DNA of 64,000 nt from an uncultured Pelagibacteraceae bacterium (GCA_902614125.1 CACMJW010000001.1:62001-126000); one strand, 5' to 3'; positions 20,401-27,620 are shown, counted from the first letter of the stretch. The notes: generated by a model not told the origin, from the letters alone. Program-made: numbers and translations.

Positions 20401-20440
20401 CAAAATCTCCAATATCTGGGACTAACAATTCTAAGTTCAT
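17408..20440 (-). CDS. aceE: Pyruvate dehydrogenase E1 (homodimeric type) with N-terminal lipoyl domain
   Basis: Thiamine-diphosphate enzyme that decarboxylates pyruvate and reductively acetylates lipoamide. 1010 aa, about 120 longer than E. coli AceE. Residues 1-75 are a complete lipoyl domain (Lys42 in LESDKSSVEVPS) nearly parallel to that of the neighbouring E2, followed by a Glu/Lys/Pro linker to about 130. The AceE body follows (QQEGSERANFLIKQLIDHA), with the ThDP motif GDGEMDEPESLG and NCNLQRLDGPVRGN. The frame is continuous from ATG 20440, with no stop or shift between the parts. aceF follows with a 1-bp overlap. Confidence 0.96.
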   Translation of the reverse strand: MNLELLVPDIGDFDQVEVIEVLVKKGDNLKKNDAVITLESDKSSVEVPSTIEGSIKDIIVKVGDKVSKGDVILSVVGIENKDEKIPPLTEKIIEEAENTIQYKDHLNQIKKPDPIENIKKNNIEFVSNKDDIDPVETKEWVESLTAVVQQEGSERANFLIKQLIDHAYRQGSKIPYTQSTPYINTIPPEEETKSPGDQNIERRLRSLIRWNAAAMVVRANKKFPELGGHIGTFASAATLYDVGMNHFWRAKSDNFGGDLIYFQGHSAPGMYARAFLEGRLKEKQLDSFRQEVNKGGLSSYPHPWLMPNFWQFPTVSMGLGPMLAIYQARFMKYLINRGLIKDEGRKVWAFLGDGEMDEPESLGAIGLAAREKLDNLIFVVNCNLQRLDGPVRGNGKIIQELEGIFRGAGWNVIKVIWGSYWDSLLANDKSGHLVKLMNETVDGEYQAFKARDGLYVREKFFGKFPETFQMVSAMSDKDIWRLNRGGHDPHKVYAAYDKAVKNIGSPTVIIAKTIKGYGMGKSGESVNTTHQQKKLDVDDLMYYRDRFDVPLSDQQVKNIEYFKPDENSPEIKYLKQRRYDLGGFIPERTTFSKPIKTPEKNIFDTMTKSTGEKEMSTTMALVRMLTSLLRDKHVAKKLVPIIPDEARTFGMEGFFQKIGIYAHEGQKYEPEDAAQLSSYREEKSGQVLEEGINEAGAMSSWIAAGTSYTNHDIEMIPIYLFYSMFGFQRTGDFAWAAGDSQARGFLIGATAGRTTLAGEGLQHQDGHSHLLASTIPNCISYDPTFHYELAVIFREGLKRMHENNENIFYYITTMNENYSHPEMPKGCEDGILKGMYRIKDFSKHKKNKIQLLGSGAILREMISAAEILQNDYEIDSEIWSVTSFNELRRDGLEVERYNLLNPDKEKKITYLEKCLGKTEGPILAASDYMRMNSDQIRPYVSKSFYSLGTDGFGRSDTRKNLRKFFEVDKEHIVTYGLSILANEQLIASKYVKDAIKKYKIDQAKPMPTKL

Positions 20441-20478
20441 TTTGAAATATTATATATATCTTTTTTTCTAAAATAGAT

Positions 20479-20502
20479 GATTATTTCCAAAAATAAATAA
20501 TC
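20479..20502. repeat. 8-bp inverted repeat upstream of aceE
   Basis: GATTATTT and AAATAATC form a perfect 8-bp inverted repeat with an 8-nt spacer, 39 bp before the aceE ATG. A third AATAATC follows at about 20512. A TATAAT on the minus strand sits only 8 nt from the aceE ATG, so the repeat would lie upstream of or across the promoter. It could be an operator, but in AT-rich DNA it could also be chance. Confidence 0.35.
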
Positions 20503-20560
20503 AATATTTGAATAATCATAAATATAGATTAAAAATTAAACAAAAATACTTTAATAAGTC

Positions 20561-20637
20561 GCGCCTGTAGCTCAATTGGATAGAGCGCTTGGCTACGGAC
20601 CAGGAGGTTCTGGGTTCAACTCCTAGCAGGCGCACCA
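20561..20637 (+). tRNA. tRNA-Arg (anticodon ACG)
   Basis: A 77-nt cloverleaf with encoded CCA. Acceptor stem GCGCCTG pairs with CAGGCGC. The D arm is GCTC...GAGC. Anticodon stem CTTGG/CCAGG encloses loop CTACGGA, giving anticodon ACG. T stem CTGGG/CCTAG encloses TTCAACT. The A34 is expected to be edited to inosine, to read CGU/CGC/CGA. Confidence 0.97.
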
Positions 20638-20656
20638 AAATTGGAAAGGAATTAAT

Positions 20657-20734
20657 TTGTCGCTTCAAAAATCAGTTATTTATTTTTTTTTAATTGTGAT
20701 AGTTATTCTTTTTATAATTAGTGTATTTATTTAA
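20657..20734 (+). CDS. Possible 25-residue single-span membrane peptide (TTG start)
   Basis: Between the tRNA-Arg and the thioesterase, TTG at 20657 opens a 25-codon frame: MSLQKSVIYFF, then an unbroken hydrophobic stretch (LIVIVILFIISVFI) to TAA. An AAGGA lies 7 nt before the TTG and the stop overlaps the next gene's ATG (TAATG), which is how coupled genes look here. Against it, any T-rich DNA translates to hydrophobic residues and the start is weak. No homologue is recognised. Confidence 0.3.
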   Translation: MSLQKSVIYFFLIVIVILFIISVFI

Positions 20735-21138
20735 TGAGTAAAATTTATCACCAAATAAGTAAAAAACCTGGTTTTATGAAACATAACGGTGGTTTATTTT
20801 TCAGAGATTTAACAAAAGATAAATATCAATTTAAAACAAAAGTAAAAAAAAATCATATTAATAAAGTTGGAATTACTCACGGTGGATATATTGCATCAAT
20901 AATTGATGCTGGTGCAGGTACAGCAGTATATCGATCTGCGGGAAATAAAGTCTGTGTAACTATTTCATTAGACATTAAATATATTGGTTCCTCAAAGATT
21001 GGTGATGAAATTATAGGTGATGTCAAAATTCAAAAAATAACTAACACATTAGTTTTTATGAATTGTGAATTGAAATCAAAAAAAAATAAAATTGCTATAG
21101 CCTCAGGAGTGTGGAAAAAATTAAATAAAAAGTTATAA
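20734..21138 (+). CDS. PaaI-type acyl-CoA thioesterase (hotdog fold)
   Basis: 134 aa, the family size. It has the hotdog core segment GITHGGYIASIIDAGAGTA (the HGG motif holding the catalytic region) followed by VTISLDIKYIGSS. It probably hydrolyses a short or aromatic acyl-CoA; the substrate cannot be inferred. It ends 8 bp before the convergent acetoacetyl-CoA synthetase gene. Low-GC codon use resembles its neighbours. Confidence 0.85.
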   Translation: MSKIYHQISKKPGFMKHNGGLFFRDLTKDKYQFKTKVKKNHINKVGITHGGYIASIIDAGAGTAVYRSAGNKVCVTISLDIKYIGSSKIGDEIIGDVKIQKITNTLVFMNCELKSKKNKIAIASGVWKKLNKKL

Positions 21139-21146
21139 AAAGAAAT

Positions 21147-23102
21147 TTAAAATTTAAGCTGCTTTAGATTTTTAAACTCATTTAAAACATTTGGATTTGC
21201 TAAAGCTTGGACATTTTTTATTTTACTTCCTTCAATTGTATTTTTTACTGCTAATTCAACAATCTTACCATTCTTTGTTCGAGGTATATCTGAAACTTGA
21301 ATTATTTTTGATGGAACATGTCGTGGTGATGCCTCACTTCTTATTCTTTTTTTTAACCTTGAAATTATATCGTCATTTAAAGAAAAAGATTTGCTCATAA
21401 CTACAAAGAGAATTATTCTTACGTCATTATCCCATTTTTGTCCTACAACTATAGACTCTTTAACTTCTTTAAAATTTTCTATAACTGAATATATCTCAGC
21501 AGTACCTAGTCTAACCCCTCCAGGATTGAGTGTTGCGTCTGATCGACCATAAATTATATAGCCTCCATTTTTTTTTCGCTCAGCATAGTCTCCATGATAC
21601 CAAATGTTTTTATATTTTAAGAAGTATGCACTTTGATATTTTTTACCTCCTGGATCATTCCAAAATTTGTTTGGCATCGATGGAAATGGAGATTTGCACA
21701 CAAGTTCACCTTTTTGATTAAGAATTGATTCTCCTCTTTCTGAAAAAACATCAACATCCATACCAAGTCCATTATTTTGGATCTCGCCACTAAAAACTGG
21801 AGAAAATATATTTCCTAAAACAAAACACGATACAATATCTGTTCCCCCAGAAATGGAAGATAAATGAACATTTTTTTTTACATTTCTATAAATATATTCA
21901 AAACCTTCAGATGATAATGGTGAACCAGTTGAACATATAGTTTTAAGATATTTTAGTTTAAATTTAGACTTAATATTTAATTTTAATTTTTTAAGTTGAT
22001 CAATAAATTTTGCACTAACACCTAATAGTGATATTTTTTCTTTTTCAGCTATTTTAAATAAAAGATCTTTATTTTTATGCATTGGAAAACCATCAAATAA
22101 AACAATCGAAGCTTCGCTGGCCAGTACACTTACAAGCCAATTCCACATCATCCATCCACAAGTAGTAAAATAAAATATGTTATCTCCTGGCTTAATTTCA
22201 CAATGAAGTTTATGTTCTTTCAAGTGTTGAAGTAACACTCCTCCAAGTCGGTGGCAAATACACTTTGGTTTTCCTGTTGTTCCACTTGAATATAAAATAG
22301 CTAAATCATCATTAAAATCGAACTTTTCATACTTAAAAATTTTATTTTTTGAATGAACAATATTTTTTTTTGTAAAAATATTTACATTTTTTAAATTACT
22401 AATTTGAGTTAATTTTTTTCCAGGGTATGAAAATATAAGTACATATTTTATGGATTTTATTTTATGAACAATTGATGGCAATCTTTCTAAAATACTTATT
22501 TCTTTCCCATTATAATAATACCTGTCAGTTAGAATTAAAATTTTTGGCTTAATTTGTGAAAATCTCTCAATTAGTCCTGGTGTTCCAAAATCAGGTGAGC
22601 AAGATGACCAGATAGCGCCAATAGCTGCAGTTGCTAAGAAACACTCAATCGTCTCAATTTGATTTGGCATATAGGCAGCAACACGGACACCTTTTTTTAT
22701 TTTGTGTTTTTTAAAAAACGTAGCTAAATCTTCAACATTCTTTTTAAGGTCATTCCAAGATCTAGTTTCTTTAAAACCATTTTCGCTAATAAAAGTAATA
22801 GCTTTTTTATTATTGTTTTTTACTAGGAGATTTTCAGCAAAATTTAATTTTGAGTTTACTAAAAATTGATTTTTAGTAAATTTTTTATGAAATTTGTTTT
22901 TTAATGATTTAACCCCTTTAACTTTTGCAAAGTCCCAAATATCACTCCAGAAAGAACTTGGGTTTTGTAAACTCCATTTAAGAAGCTTTTTATAATTTTT
23001 ATTACTTTTAAGATTATATTTATTATTTAAAAATTTTTCAAAACTACGTAAGTTTGAGTTTTCTTTTTGGGATATAGTGGCTTCCCATAATTTTTTCTGC
23101 AT
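21147..23102 (-). CDS. Acetoacetyl-CoA synthetase
   Basis: ANL-superfamily adenylating enzyme: acetoacetate + CoA + ATP to acetoacetyl-CoA. 651 aa, the length of the AacS family, which is longer than acyl-CoA ligases. Family-typical N-terminus (WSDIWDFAKVKG). ATP motif LYSSGTTGKPKC near residue 270, SGGTDIVSCFVLGN, and the YGRSDATLNPGGVRLGTAE hinge. C-terminal catalytic Lys in RTKNGKIVE. It would feed ketone-body or polyhydroxybutyrate carbon back into central metabolism. No neighbouring genes of that pathway are seen. Confidence 0.92.
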   Translation of the reverse strand: MQKKLWEATISQKENSNLRSFEKFLNNKYNLKSNKNYKKLLKWSLQNPSSFWSDIWDFAKVKGVKSLKNKFHKKFTKNQFLVNSKLNFAENLLVKNNNKKAITFISENGFKETRSWNDLKKNVEDLATFFKKHKIKKGVRVAAYMPNQIETIECFLATAAIGAIWSSCSPDFGTPGLIERFSQIKPKILILTDRYYYNGKEISILERLPSIVHKIKSIKYVLIFSYPGKKLTQISNLKNVNIFTKKNIVHSKNKIFKYEKFDFNDDLAILYSSGTTGKPKCICHRLGGVLLQHLKEHKLHCEIKPGDNIFYFTTCGWMMWNWLVSVLASEASIVLFDGFPMHKNKDLLFKIAEKEKISLLGVSAKFIDQLKKLKLNIKSKFKLKYLKTICSTGSPLSSEGFEYIYRNVKKNVHLSSISGGTDIVSCFVLGNIFSPVFSGEIQNNGLGMDVDVFSERGESILNQKGELVCKSPFPSMPNKFWNDPGGKKYQSAYFLKYKNIWYHGDYAERKKNGGYIIYGRSDATLNPGGVRLGTAEIYSVIENFKEVKESIVVGQKWDNDVRIILFVVMSKSFSLNDDIISRLKKRIRSEASPRHVPSKIIQVSDIPRTKNGKIVELAVKNTIEGSKIKNVQALANPNVLNEFKNLKQLKF

Positions 23103-23206
23103 CGAAAAAAATATATTGAATTTTTATTAATTGTGATAACTTTATCCAATAATAATTTAAAATGAGAACTTTTTCACCTCTGATTCGGACTAGTTTTAGA
23201 CTATCT

Positions 23207-23234
23207 TTGTTCTTTTCAGGCAACAAAATATAGT
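23207..23234 (+). promoter_or_regulatory. Predicted promoter of the helicase-fdxA-carD operon
   Basis: TTGTTC (23207-23212) and TATAGT (23229-23234) with a 16-bp spacer, 32 bp before the helicase ATG. The 163-bp spacer between the divergent AacS and helicase genes must hold promoters in both directions. Otherwise only a GACTA direct repeat is noted in it. Pattern match only. Confidence 0.35.
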
Positions 23235-23265
23235 AGGCAAAAAAAAGATCATACTAAAAGTAGAA

Positions 23266-25752
23266 ATGTCAAAAAATAAAGTTACAGCAGTTCTTGGTCC
23301 AACAAATACTGGAAAAACCTTTCTAGCATTAGAAACTATGCTTTCTTTTGAATCAGGAATGATTGGTTTCCCATTGAGATTATTAGCAAGAGAGGTCTAT
23401 GACAAAATTATAAAAAATATTGATCCATCAAAAGTAGCTCTAATAACTGGAGAGGAAAAGATTATCCCAATTAATGCAAAATATTTTCTTTGCACAGTAG
23501 AATCAATGCCCATTGATAAAAATCTTGAGTTTGTGGGTGTTGATGAAATTCAAATGTGTAGCGATAATGAAAGAGGTCATATTTTTACAGATAGATTATT
23601 AAATCTCCGAGGAGAAAAGTTAACAATGCTAATGGGATCTAATACAATAAAACCCATTTTACAAAAACTGAGTGATGATATTGAATTTATTAATAAAGAA
23701 AGATTCTCAAAACTTTCATTCGGGGGACATAAAAAAATATCAAGAATAGAGAGAAAAAGTGCTGTAATAGCTTTTTCAGCTGAAGAAGTTTATGCAATAG
23801 CTGAGCTCATTAGAAGACAAAAAGGTGGGGCTGCTATTGTTATGGGTTCACTAAGTCCAAAGACACGTAATGCTCAAGTTAGTTTGTATCAATCTGGGGA
23901 CGTAGATTATTTAGTTGCAACCGATGCAATAGGAATGGGTATAAATATGGACTTAGATCAAGTTTTTTTTTCAAATATTAAGAAATTTGATGGTAAAAAA
24001 TTAAGAAGACTTAATATTTCTGAAATAGGGCAGATTGCAGGACGAGCTGGAAGATACTTAAACGATGGATCTTTTGGAATAACTGGTGAATGTGGTGAGA
24101 TTAGTCCTGAAGAAATTGAAGCATTAGAACAACATAAATTTCCTGAAATACAGCAAATATTTTGGAGGAATTCAAAATTAAACTTTAGTAGTAAATTAAA
24201 TTTAATTAAATCTCTTGAAGAGAAGCCAGATAAAGAATGGCTTAGAAGAATTTATGAATGTGAAGATGAAAAAGCCTTAAAATATTTTTTAAAAGATGCA
24301 ACTGACTTTCAAATTCTGGAGAATTCATATGATTTAAAAATTTTATGGGAATGCTGCCAAATTCCTGATTTTGTAAAGAAAACATATGGAAATCATTTAG
24401 AAATTATTAGTAAAGTTTTTAAATTCCTAACCAATAAAAATAAAAGAATTCCAAATCAATATATGAAAGAACAACTAGCTTCGTTAGATAAAATTGAGGG
24501 AAATGTTGACTCTATATCAAATAGAATTGCAAATGTTAGAACATGGTCTTACGTCGCAAACAAAGCAAATTGGGTAGAAAATCAGGATTATTGGGTCGAA
24601 AGAGCAAAAAATCTTGAAGATAAACTTTCTGATAGATTACATGAAGAACTAACAAAAACTTTTATTGATAAAAGAGCAAGTGTGCTTGCTAGAGGTTTAA
24701 AACAAGATATCACTTTTAGCACTGAAATTATAGAAGATGAAAAAGTGATGATTAATAATCAATATATTGGGAATTTAAAAGGTTTAAAATTGCATTTAGA
24801 TTTAAAGGTTGATGCTCTAGATGCCGATATAAAATCTCTTAAAAAAGCAGCTAGACAAAATGTAAGTCCAGAAATAATCAAAAGAATAAAGCAGATAATT
24901 GACACTGGATTAGTAGAATTAAAAAAAGATTTTAAAATTTATTGGAAAAATAATCAAATAGCTAAATTATTACCAGGTGAAGATTATTTGAATCCAAAAA
25001 TACATCTCCTTATAGACGATATGATTGAAAATGACGAGAGAAGTAAACTTGATTTATTTATTCAAGGATGGATACAAAAAAAAATAAATACAGAATTAAA
25101 AAGCTTGGTTGATTTAAAAAATATTCAAGAAAAAAACTCAGATCTTAGAGCTTTAGCGTATCACCTATATGAAAACAATGGGGTTGTGAAGAGAGAAGAT
25201 GTTTTATCTTATCTTAAAAAGCTTGATCAAAATGAGAGGAAAAAGCTTAGAAATTTAGGAGTAAGATTTGGACGTTATCATATTTTTTTATTTAAATTAT
25301 TTAAACCAAGCACAGTCTTTTTGAGAACTCTATTGTGGAAAAATTATCATGAAAAAAATGAACAATTAGAACCTCCAACGTTTGGATTAAACTTTTTGGA
25401 GCAAGATAAACCATCGAATAGAGAGTTTATGCTTTTATGTGGATTTGAAAAATTTGACAGGTTTTATGTAAGAATTGATATTCTAGAAAGGCTTTTTCTT
25501 ATGATTTTTAACTCAAAAAATAAAAATAATGACACAGAGATAAAACTGATACCTGACATGTTAAATTTATTAGGTTGTAATAAGGAAAATTTTATAAAAT
25601 TATTAAATAAAATGAATTATAAAACTTTTGAAAAAGAAAAAGATCTTTACTTCAAGTATTTACCATCTAAAAAAGTATTTAAGAAAAAGAATGTAAATAA
25701 AGAAATTAAAGACAATCCTTTTCAAGTTTTGAAGCAACTTAATTTAGATTAA
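23266..25752 (+). CDS. SUV3-like DExH-box RNA helicase
   Basis: 828 aa, related to the mitochondrial degradosome helicase SUV3. Walker A is AVLGPTNTGKTFLALE at residues 8-23 and Walker B is the DEIQM box. The second RecA domain has DAIGMGINMDLDQVFFS and QIAGRAGRYLNDGSFG (motif VI). The long C-terminal part (about 330-828) is Lys/Glu-rich with no obvious extra domain. Likely role: ATP-driven unwinding in RNA turnover. It is the first gene of a tight operon: the terB-like ATG overlaps its stop by 1 bp. Confidence 0.9.
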   Translation: MSKNKVTAVLGPTNTGKTFLALETMLSFESGMIGFPLRLLAREVYDKIIKNIDPSKVALITGEEKIIPINAKYFLCTVESMPIDKNLEFVGVDEIQMCSDNERGHIFTDRLLNLRGEKLTMLMGSNTIKPILQKLSDDIEFINKERFSKLSFGGHKKISRIERKSAVIAFSAEEVYAIAELIRRQKGGAAIVMGSLSPKTRNAQVSLYQSGDVDYLVATDAIGMGINMDLDQVFFSNIKKFDGKKLRRLNISEIGQIAGRAGRYLNDGSFGITGECGEISPEEIEALEQHKFPEIQQIFWRNSKLNFSSKLNLIKSLEEKPDKEWLRRIYECEDEKALKYFLKDATDFQILENSYDLKILWECCQIPDFVKKTYGNHLEIISKVFKFLTNKNKRIPNQYMKEQLASLDKIEGNVDSISNRIANVRTWSYVANKANWVENQDYWVERAKNLEDKLSDRLHEELTKTFIDKRASVLARGLKQDITFSTEIIEDEKVMINNQYIGNLKGLKLHLDLKVDALDADIKSLKKAARQNVSPEIIKRIKQIIDTGLVELKKDFKIYWKNNQIAKLLPGEDYLNPKIHLLIDDMIENDERSKLDLFIQGWIQKKINTELKSLVDLKNIQEKNSDLRALAYHLYENNGVVKREDVLSYLKKLDQNERKKLRNLGVRFGRYHIFLFKLFKPSTVFLRTLLWKNYHEKNEQLEPPTFGLNFLEQDKPSNREFMLLCGFEKFDRFYVRIDILERLFLMIFNSKNKNNDTEIKLIPDMLNLLGCNKENFIKLLNKMNYKTFEKEKDLYFKYLPSKKVFKKKNVNKEIKDNPFQVLKQLNLD

Positions 25753-26171
25753 TGTTTAACCTTTTTAAAAAAAATGAGGATACTAAAGAAAATGATGTTT
25801 CTTTAATTGCCGTTTGCTCTTTATTAATTCATTCAGCAAAAATTGATGAAAACTACACAGAAAAGGAAAAAAACATAATAATCAAAGCATTAATTGAAAT
25901 GGGAGCAAAAGATGAAAATTTGGAGGAGATAATTAGAGAAGCTGAAACAAAAGAACAAGACTCAAATCAAATATTAGATTTTACAAAAAAGGTTAAAAAC
26001 ATAAGTGAAGACGAAAAAAAAATTATAATAGAAGCGTTATGGAAGATTATTTACTCTGATGAAAATGCAGATGTTTATGAAACAAATCTAATGAGACGTT
26101 TATCAGGCTTGTTGTATTTAGATAATAAAGTAGTAGGTGATATCAAAGAAAAAGTTAAACAAAGTCTATAA
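25752..26171 (+). CDS. TerB-like protein
   Basis: 139 aa, acidic and mostly helical. It matches the TerB/DjlA-N fold pattern: [26 protein letters not shown] in the first half, and [24 protein letters not shown] in the second, with acidic positions spaced as in metal-binding TerB. Function unknown. It overlaps the helicase stop and the fdxA ATG by 1 bp each. In many alphaproteobacteria a short S4-domain RNA-binding protein sits at this place between helicase and fdxA (from general knowledge of the order), so the TerB gene is a possible replacement. Confidence 0.75.
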   Translation: MFNLFKKNEDTKENDVSLIAVCSLLIHSAKIDENYTEKEKNIIIKALIEMGAKDENLEEIIREAETKEQDSNQILDFTKKVKNISEDEKKIIIEALWKIIYSDENADVYETNLMRRLSGLLYLDNKVVGDIKEKVKQSL

Positions 26172-26500
26172 TGACATATCTTGTAAATGAAAAATGTATT
26201 AAGTGTAAATTGATGGATTGTGTTGAAGTTTGTCCAGTTGATTGTTTTTATGAAGGCAAAAATATGCTTGTAATTAAACCGGATGAGTGTATAGATTGTG
26301 GCGTTTGTGAGCCAGAGTGTCCGGTCGACGCTATAGTTTCAGATACAGAGCCTGGAAGTGAAAAATGGCTTGAAATGAATACAAAGTACTCTGAAATTTG
26401 GCCTAACATAAACGAAAAGAAAGATCCCCCTGAGGATCATGAAAAATTTAAAAACGAAGATGATAAATTTGAAAAATATTTTAAAGAAAACATCCAATAA
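26171..26500 (+). CDS. fdxA: Seven-iron ferredoxin FdxA
   Basis: Soluble electron carrier of 109 aa. The pattern is [18 protein letters not shown] followed by [16 protein letters not shown]. The first cluster has the spacing expected for a 3Fe-4S centre and the second for a 4Fe-4S centre, with a long acidic C-terminal tail ([16 protein letters not shown]), as in the Azotobacter FdI/FdxA group. It lies between the terB-like gene (1-bp overlap) and carD (62-bp overlap). Confidence 0.94.
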   Translation: MTYLVNEKCIKCKLMDCVEVCPVDCFYEGKNMLVIKPDECIDCGVCEPECPVDAIVSDTEPGSEKWLEMNTKYSEIWPNINEKKDPPEDHEKFKNEDDKFEKYFKENIQ

Positions 26501-27293
26501 GAAAACTAAAGTAAAAACAAAAAAAGTAGTTAAAAAAAAAACAAAATTAGCAAAAACAAAAAAAATTCCAAAAATTAAAAAAGTTCTTAAAAAAACTAAA
26601 ACAAGTAAAATATCTAAAAATTTATCTAAACCAAAAAAAGTAGAAAAAGCCCAGGTAAAAACTGAAGCTTTGAGGATTCCAAAAAATAATGAGCAAAAAC
26701 CAGAAATTAAAAAAGTAAAAAAACAAGAGACTGAAAAAAGGGAGTATAAAGTTAAAGATTATGTGGTTTACCCGAAACACGGTGTTGGTCAGATTACTGA
26801 ATTCAAAAAGATTAATATCGGTGGAATTGATGTTGAAACATACATTTTAAAATTTGAGAAAGATAAAGCTAGTGGAATGGTCCCAGTAAATAAACAATCG
26901 CATTTGAGGCCGCTTGCCACAATAAATCAAGTAAACAAATGTATTAGTATTTTAAAAAGTAAACCTAAAATCAAAAGGTCAATGTGGAGCAGAAGAGCAC
27001 AGGAATACGAAGCAAAAATTTCATCAGGTAAAATTTATGAACTTGCAGAAGTTGTAAGGGACTTGAATAAAGGGGACGATTTGATGATAGATCAATCATA
27101 TAGCGAAAGACAACTTTTTGAAAAAGCTTACGACAGGCTACTTACAGAATTTCAAATTGTAATGGGAACTAGTTTAGAAGATACTCAAAAAAAACTTGAT
27201 AAAGCTCTCAAAAGAAATTTGGAGAAACAGATTCAAAAAGTAGAAGCCAAACCTGAAACAGAGGTTATTCCAGAAGAAGTTATAGCGGAATAA
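26439..27293 (+). CDS. carD: CarD/CdnL-family transcription regulator with long Lys-rich N-terminal tail
   Basis: 284 aa. Residues about 1-100 are almost only Lys, Thr, Val, Ile and Pro in repeated KKTK/KKVxK units, like a histone H1 tail. From about 108 a normal CarD domain follows ([19 protein letters not shown], the RNAP-interacting Tudor-like part; [16 protein letters not shown]), then the helical DNA-binding part ([19 protein letters not shown]). CarD binds RNA polymerase beta and stabilises open promoter complexes. The start at 26439 overlaps fdxA by 62 bp; ATG 26460 is an alternative. Confidence 0.9.
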   Translation: MKNLKTKMINLKNILKKTSNKKTKVKTKKVVKKKTKLAKTKKIPKIKKVLKKTKTSKISKNLSKPKKVEKAQVKTEALRIPKNNEQKPEIKKVKKQETEKREYKVKDYVVYPKHGVGQITEFKKINIGGIDVETYILKFEKDKASGMVPVNKQSHLRPLATINQVNKCISILKSKPKIKRSMWSRRAQEYEAKISSGKIYELAEVVRDLNKGDDLMIDQSYSERQLFEKAYDRLLTEFQIVMGTSLEDTQKKLDKALKRNLEKQIQKVEAKPETEVIPEEVIAE

Positions 27294-27330
27294 AAAAAAA
27301 CGCTTCCCACGCAAGCGCCATGAGAAGCGT
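27292..27330 (-). terminator. Intrinsic terminator of the 27-residue polycation gene
   Basis: On the minus strand ACGCTTC and GAAGCGT (27330-27324 with 27306-27300) form a 7-bp stem, followed directly by nine T (27300-27292). The 17-nt loop contains a second CGCTT that could pair instead with the AAGCG of the 3' arm, giving a shorter, closer stem. The T-tract overlaps the carD stop codon on the other strand. No T-run follows the hairpin on the plus strand, so it serves the minus-strand gene. Confidence 0.75.
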
Positions 27331-27353
27331 AATCAATTAAAAAGAATACTAAA

Positions 27354-27437
27354 CTATTTTCTTCTTCTCTTCTTAGCTTTTTTCTTAGCTTTTTTCTTAG
27401 TTTTCTTTTTAGCAGCTTTTTTTCTTCTTTTAGCCAT
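27354..27437 (-). CDS. 27-residue lysine/arginine-rich polycationic mini-protein
   Basis: ATG at 27437 to TAG at 27354 encodes 27 residues: MAKRRKKAAKKKTKKKAK then KKAKKRRRK. Apart from Met and one Thr it is only Lys, Arg and Ala (21 basic residues). AAGGGAG lies 7 nt before the ATG, and the gene has its own promoter, leader hairpin and terminator, so it is a real transcription unit and not a chance frame. It is too short for automated calling. By composition it could be a ribosome-bound peptide (compare bTHX or eL41, no sequence match claimed) or a nucleoid or RNA-binding polycation. Function unknown. Confidence 0.75.
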   Translation of the reverse strand: MAKRRKKAAKKKTKKKAKKKAKKRRRK

Positions 27438-27456
27438 CTTTAGCTCCCTTTTTTTT

Positions 27457-27475
27457 ACGAATCTTTTTGATTCGT
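27457..27475 (-). promoter_or_regulatory. Leader hairpin just before the polycation gene's ribosome-binding site
   Basis: On the minus strand ACGAATC-AAAAA-GATTCGT is a perfect 7-bp stem with an A5 loop, ending 10 nt before the Shine-Dalgarno AAGGGAG, with an A-run between. It lies within the predicted transcript, so it may stabilise the mRNA or set translation level. Read on the plus strand, the same hairpin is followed by TTTAATTACTCTTTTTTT and could instead end plus-strand carD transcripts. Confidence 0.5.
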
Positions 27476-27487
27476 TTAATTACTCTT

Positions 27488-27516
27488 TTTTTATTTTTTT
27501 TGAATAGTTATGTCAA
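27488..27516 (-). promoter_or_regulatory. Predicted sigma-70 promoter of the polycation gene
   Basis: A consensus TTGACA (27516-27511, minus strand) is followed by a 17-bp spacer and TAAAAA (27493-27488). Transcription would start near 27481, giving a leader of about 44 nt that contains the hairpin and ribosome-binding site. The rest of the spacer up to the acyl-CoA ligase stop at 27621 is AT-rich with no further feature seen. Confidence 0.55.
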
Positions 27517-27620
27517 ATCTTTATTTGTTTTATAAAAAAACTAAACTTTGGAAATTTTTTTTTAAATTTTATTTAAAAAAAGTTAAGTAAATTGCGATAA
27601 ATAAACAATATAATTTTGTA

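Noticed and set aside
23044-23226. 60-codon minus-strand frame upstream of acetoacetyl-CoA synthetase
   Set aside because: Overlaps the certain AacS start in another frame, with no ribosome site or recognisable features.
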